Below, piece after piece: positions 14,001 through 21,738 of a stretch of DNA of 64,000 bases. The DNA is from Ridgeia piscesae. Lineage: Eukaryota > Annelida > Polychaeta > Sabellida > Siboglinidae. Positions within the stretch are counted from its first letter, which is position 1, and the number at the start of each line of letters is the position of its first letter. The notes beneath the pieces are model-generated. The model ran no database searches. It worked only from the letters and a program-made list of their open reading frames with translations, and was not told the DNA's origin. Location: contig JAODUO010000422.1 of NCBI GenBank assembly GCA_025642075.2, positions 58,501 through 122,500 of the forward strand, in the 5' to 3' direction. Position numbers and translations under genes: made by a program.

Positions 14001-17000
14001 AAAGAATGTAATTTTGTAATCAATCCATTACTTCTTAAACACAGTGCATAATATAAAATGTCTTCAATAAAAATATATTTCCCGTTATATATACCTCGTT
14101 CAACCTACCGATCACCTCAGGCTTGTCCAGGGTCCTTGTCACAGGTCTAGAAATGTTGCGACGTTTCTGTGGGGAGCTGGCAGTGTGCTCCTTTGCCACG
14201 GTCAACTTGTGAGTGGCATCTGTTCTTGACTTCACCGGGGCGTGTTTGAGACCTACGCCCCCTCGCTCCTTGGACTTGGCCGGGGAACGACTGGACCTAG
14301 TTGGTTCTGTCTTCAGGGCAGTGAGTCCATGGGGAGCTATACTTGTGCCCAGGAGAGTGCAATTCTCCCTGTCACAGACACAGACACATCTACACATCAA
14401 CACCTGTCACACCTACACATCAAATTTGTCACAGACACACCTACACATGTCACACAGACACACATCAACGCCTGTCACATAGACACACCTACACATCAAC
14501 ACCTATCACACAGACACATCAAGACCTGTCACACAGACACACCCATACATCAATACCTGTCATACAGACACACCTCTCACATCAACACCTGTCATCTAGA
14601 CACACCTACACATCAACACCTGTCACACAGACACACCTACACCACCTACACAGCAACACCTGTCACGCAGACACATCTCACACATCAACACCTGTCACAC
14701 AGACACACCTCAACACCTGTCACATAGACACACCTCACACATTAACACCTGTCACATAGACACATCTCACACATCAACACCTGTCACACAGACACATCTC
14801 ACACATGTCACAGCACACACCTCACACATCAACACCTGTCACACAGACACATCTCACACATCAACACCTGTCACACAGACACATCTCACACATCAACACC
14901 TGTCACACAGACACATCTCACACATCAACACCTGTCACACAGACACATCTCACACATCAACACCTGTCACACAGACACACCTACAGATCAACACCTGTCA
15001 CACAGACACACCTACATATCAACACCTGTCACACAGACACACCTACAGATCAACACCTGTCACACAGACACACCTACAGATCAACACCTGTCACACAGAC
15101 ACACCTACAGATCAACACCTGTCACACAGACACACCTACAGATCAACACCTGTCACACAGACACACCTACAGATCAACACCTGTCACACAGACACACCTA
15201 CATATCAACACCTGTCACACAGACACACCTACAGATCAACACCTGTCACGCAGACACACCTATAAGATCAACACCTGTCACACAGACACACCTACAGATC
15301 AACACCTGTCACACAGACACACCTACATATCAACACCTGTCACACATACAGATCAACACCTGTCACACAGACACACATACAGATCAACACCTGTCACACA
15401 GACACACCTACATATCAACACATGTTACACAGACACACCTACAGATCAACACCTGTCACGCAGACACACCTATAAGATCAACACCTGTCACACAGACACA
15501 CCTACAGATCAACACCTGTCACACAGACACACCTACATATCAACACCTGTCACACATACAGATCAACACCTGTCACACAGACACACCTATAAGATCAACA
15601 CCTGTCACACAGACACACATACAGATCAACACCTGTCACACAGACACACCTACATATCAACACCTGTCACACAGACACACCTACATATCAACACCTGTCA
15701 CACAGACACACCTACAGATCAACACCTGTCACACAGACACACCTACAGATCAACACCTGTCACACAGACACACCTACAGATCAACACCTGTCACACATAC
15801 AGATCAACACCTGTCACACAGACACACCTATAAGATCAACACCTGTCACACAGACACACCTATAAGATCAACACCTGTCACACAGACACACCTATAAGAT
15901 CAACACCTGTCACACAGACACACCTACAGATCAACACCTGTCACACAGACACACCTACATATCAACACCTGTCACACAGACACACCTACATATCAACACC
16001 TGTCACACAGACACACCAACAGATCAACACCTGTCACACAGACACACCTATAAGATCAACACCTGTCACACAGACACACCTGCAGATCAACACCTGTCAC
16101 ACAGACACACCTACAGATCAACACCTTTCACACAGACACACCTACATATCAACACGTGTCATACAGACACACCTACAGATCAACACCTGTCACACAGACA
16201 CACCTACAGATCAACACCTGTCACACAGACACACCTACAGATCAACACCTGTCACACAGACACACCTACAGATCAACACCTGTCACACAGACACACCTAC
16301 AGATCAACACCTGTCACACAGACACACCTACAGATCAACACCTGTCACACAGACACACCTATAAGATCAACACCTGTCACAGAGACACACCTACAGATCA
16401 ACACCTGTCACACAGACACACCTGTTCACTCAACACAGACACACAAATTAAGATCTATGATACAGTGAAACATCACTTATGCTAAATACAAACAAAACTA
16501 ACCACTTTATATTTCATCTGATTCACAGCTGACGTATCTGAGAGCTGACACCAGTCAATTTCTAAAACCGATGCTCCACTTACGAAGTTGCATTCGCCAG
16601 AGTCAGGTTGAAGGGGCGAGAGCGGACGTGGCCGCCGTCTCCATTGTGACAGTCCTCACCAGCGGCGGCGAGATCAATGGGACTAGACGCCATCTTGCTG
16701 TAGTGCTGGATGAGCTGGGCGTAGATATTGCGCTGCTCCATATGAATACTCTGAGGACAGATACGATACACTCGGTCAACATCACTCATGACAGATTCTC
16801 TGGAGACACAGACGACATGACTGCCATGAGTGTAGCTTAATGTCACTGATGACAGATTCTCTGGAGACACAGACGACATGACTGCCATGAGTGTAGCTTA
16901 ATGTCACTGATGACAGATTCTCTGGAGACACAGACGACATGACTGCCATGAGTGTAGCTTAATGTCACTGATGACAGATTCTCTGGAGACACAGACGACA

Positions 17001-20000
17001 TGACTGCCATGAGTGTAGCTTAATGTCACTGATGACAGATTCTCTGGGGACACAGACGACATGACTGCCATGAGTGTAGCTTAATGTCACTGATGACAGA
17101 TTCTCTGGAGACACAGACGACATGACTGCCATGAGTGTAGCTTAATGTCACTGATGACAGATTCTCTGGAGACACAGACGACATGACTGCCATGAGTGTA
17201 GCTTAATGTCACTGATGACAGATTCTCTGGAGACACAGACGACATGACTGCCATGAGTGTAGCTTAATGTCACTGATGACAGATTCTCTGGAGACACAGA
17301 CGACATGACTGCCATGAGTGTAGCTTAATGTCACTGATGACAGATTCTCTGGAGACACAGACGACATGACTGCCATGAGTGTAGCTTAATGTCACTGATG
17401 ACAGATTCTCTGGAGACACAGACAACATGACTGCCATGAGTGTAGATTAATATCACTGATGACAGATTCTCTGGAGACACAGACGACATGACTGCCATGA
17501 GTGTAGCTTAATGTCACTGATGACAGATTCTCTGGAGACACAGACGACATGACTGCCATGAGTGTAGCTTAATGTCACTGATGACAGATTCTCTGGAGAC
17601 ACAGACGACATGACTGCCATGAGTGTAGCTTAATGTCACTGATGACAGATTCTCTGGGGACACAGACGACATGACTGCCATGAGTGTAGCTTAATGTCAC
17701 TGATGACAGATTCTCTGGAGACACAGACGACATGACTGCCATGAGTGTAGCTTAATGTCACTGATGACAGATTCTCTGGAGACACAGACGACATGACTGC
17801 CATGAGTGTAGCTTAATGTCACTGATGACAGATTCTCTGGAGACACAGACGACATGACTGCCATGAGTGTAGCTTAATGTCACTGATGACAGATTCTCTG
17901 GAGACACAGACGACATGACTGCCATGAGTGTAGCTTAATGTCACTGATGACAGATTCTCTGGAGACACAGACGACATGACTGCCATGAGTGTAGCTTAAT
18001 GTCACTGATGACAGATTCTCTGGAGACACAGACGACATGACTGCCATGAGTGTAGATTAATGTCACTGATGACAGATTCTCTGGAGACACAGATGACATG
18101 AGTGTTGCTTAATGTAAATATGGTCTAAACAATACGATCAATTATAAATGCAATATAATTTCAAAATTTAAACCAATCACATTTACAGACTTTGTCGGAG
18201 ATAAATCACAAATACAATTATATATGCAGTTTTGCCAACAGTCTGACGACTACTCTGTTTACTCTTTCAAGATGTATCCTCAAGCTGAGTGAGCGTATTA
18301 CAATACTGTTTCACACAGAGTTACCTCCTCGGCTGTGAGTTTTGCATGGTTTTGTTGTCGTGGGAGAAAGCGGGAACTGCGCCTTCTGCCCAGTAACTTG
18401 GAGGTGAGTGATGTACCTCTTCTAGTGCCGTGAGTGTATGGATCAGGCCTGTAACAACAAACATGTGCAGCCTATCAAAACTGAAAGGATTTCATGAGAA
18501 AATCATTTATTTGTATGTACAGCAGGCATATTGGGATGATGTTCCCATCACACAAACTTGTAATTGTCAATAGTATATATTTCTCAATAGAAATGTCATC
18601 TCAGGATGACAATTTTGTGCATTACACACATATAGTTGCTCAATTAAAAGACAGCCAGTATCGGAAGTTACGCATCGTACATTATGTCCCACAGCAATGT
18701 AGGCTGTATCCAGCGCTAGTCTTGTTATGGACGTTGAGAGGAAATGTTGTCTGCATTCTTCAGTCATGGAGGCAAACAGTGAAACAGTGGCATTGTTAAT
18801 TCACAACCTGGTAATCCTGAAACCTCCCCCAGTCAGACCTACCTGTAGGCTCTCCCCCAGTCAGACCTACCTGTAGACTCTCCCCCAGTCAGACCTACCT
18901 GTAGGCTCTCCCCCAGTCAGACCTACCTGTAACCACTCCCCCAGTCAGACCTACCTGTAACCACTCCCCCAGTCAGACCTACCTGTAGACTCTCCCCCAG
19001 TCAGACCTACCTGTAGGCTCTCCCCCAGTCAGACTTACCTGTAGACTCTCCCCCAGTCAGACCTACCTGTAGACTCTCCCCCAGTCAGACCTACCTGTAG
19101 GCTCTCCCCCAGTCAGACCTACCTGTAACCACTCCCCCAGTCAGACCTACCTGTAACCACTCCCCCAGTCAGACCTACCTGTAACCACTTCCCCAGTCAG
19201 ACCTACCTGTAACCACTCCCCCAATCAGACCTACCTGTAACCACTCCCCCAGTCAGAACTACCTGTAGACTCTCCCCCAGTCAGAACTACCTGTAACCAC
19301 TCCCCCAGTCAGACCTACCTGTAACCACTCCCCCAATCAGACCTACCTGTAACCACTCCCCCAGTCAGAACTACCTGTAGACTCTCCCCCAGTCAGAACT
19401 ACCTGTAACCACTCCCCCAGTCAGACCTACCTGTAACCACTCCCCCAGTCAGACCTACCTGTAACCACTCCCCCAGTCAGACCTACCTGTAGACTCTCCC
19501 CCAGTCAGACCTACCTGTAACCACTCCCCCAGTCAGACCTACCTGTAACCACTCCCCCAGTCAGACCTACCTGTAACCACTCCCCCAGTCAGAACTACCT
19601 GTAACCACTCCCCCAGTCAGACCTACCTGTAACCACTTCCCCCAGGTACGCCTGCAGCTTTCTGCTGTGACAGTGGTGCCTTGAACTCAACATCTGTTTT
19701 CAACAAAACAAATTAAATATAGTCAACACTATTTGTCTAAAGCCATGTAGCAGATGACAATTTGAATATGTCAAGGGTTAGTGAGTTAAGTGACGAAATA
19801 GCTACAATCAAGATGGCTGTCTATAACACATACTGCTGTCATACTATTGTAGCGACACAACATCAGCCCTTATCATATTTAAGGACTAACAGCTGTGTCA
19901 CAGTGTCAGTCATTATTATTTTACATTTAAATGATTACAAATGATTAAATATACCAGCATTTTAATAGGTTGATTAGCCAAGGCAATTTTTTTTACCATT

Positions 20001-21706
20001 TTGAAAACACAAATAATATTCATACCAAGCGGTTGCTGATTGGATTATAGGATATATCGCAGTTTGAGTCTAGGTCAACGTGACTCTGAACTAAAGCTTT
20101 CTATGTGAATGGGCAAAAATTCTCAGCTTTGGCATTTTTCACGTTTTGTCCCCAAACTCTTCATTTGTAGAACAGCACATCCTGACACCGACCTACAGTT
20201 GTGTCCCTATCTGTGACTCTGAGTTTTGTACATATCTGTGACTGTTTGTTCTATCCCTACCTGTGACTTCTGAATCTACATGTGACTGTTTGTTATATCC
20301 CTAACTGTGACTGTTAGTTCTATCCCTAAATGTGACTGTTAGTTCTATCACTACATGTGACTGTTTGTTATATCCCTAACTGTGACTGTTAGTTCTATCA
20401 CTACCTGTGACTGTTTGTTATGACCCTACCTGTGACTGTTAGTTCTATCACTACCTGTGACTGTTTGTTATGACCCTACCTGTGACTACTGTGAATGTTA
20501 TCCCTACCTGTGGCTGTGCCAAATTTGAAACTGTTTCCTGTTGTCACCATCGGATTCACCAGAGAGTGGAATTGGTAGCCAGTAGGGAAGGAGCTCTTTG
20601 GAACAGCCAGGCCAGAGGAGCTCTTTGGTGCAACAAAACCCCCTGTGACACAGGGATCCACACAAGTTCACTGAATACTGTACATAGCATTTTCTCAAAC
20701 GACATCTATCTTATACATGGGTATACAAATCAACAAAATGGAGATGCCGTCAACAGGTAACCGAAGAACTTCAATCCAGCATTGCAAAGTCACATAACCA
20801 CCATAGTTGGATGATAGTAAAAACTATAGTCTACATGATCACTGACAATATTACTGATGCTGAAGACACAACCTCAATCTAAACTGCCAAATATTGTATG
20901 GTGCTTGGCTCTGTTTCGATGAGTACATCTCAAATTCCTTCAAAATGAACTCTCTTTATTCCAAACAAATATATGTATATATGTATATATGTATATATGT
21001 ATATATGTATATATGTATATATGTATATATGTATATATGTATATATGTATATATGTATATATGTATATATGTATATACATACGTATATACATACATGTAT
21101 ATACATACACGTATATACATACACGTATATACATACACGTATATACATACACGTATATACATACACGTATATACATACAGTATATACATACACGTATATA
21201 CATACAGTATATACATACAGTATATACATACGTATATACATACAGTATATACATACGTATATACATACGTATATACATACGTATATACATACGTATATAC
21301 ATACGTATATACATACGTATATACATACGTATATACAACGTAATACATACGTATATACATACGACTATATACATACGATCGTACGTATAACATACGTATA
21401 TACATACTTTCGTATATACATACTTACTGTATATAATACGTATATACAGTATATACGATTAATACGTTATATACTTATCTCAATGCAGTACAGATATACG
21501 TATATTTTGAATCTTATTCGTATATACTTGTATATACTAATATCTATGTATACTATTTTATATTATATGTATTATATTATTAAAGTATATAAGACGAGTA
21601 CATATATGTTATAATATGATATATGTATATAAGTATGTATAATACATACATAATACATCATACATACTACATACAACTACATACATACTACATACATACT
21701 ACATAC

Positions 21707-21738
<32 letters not shown>

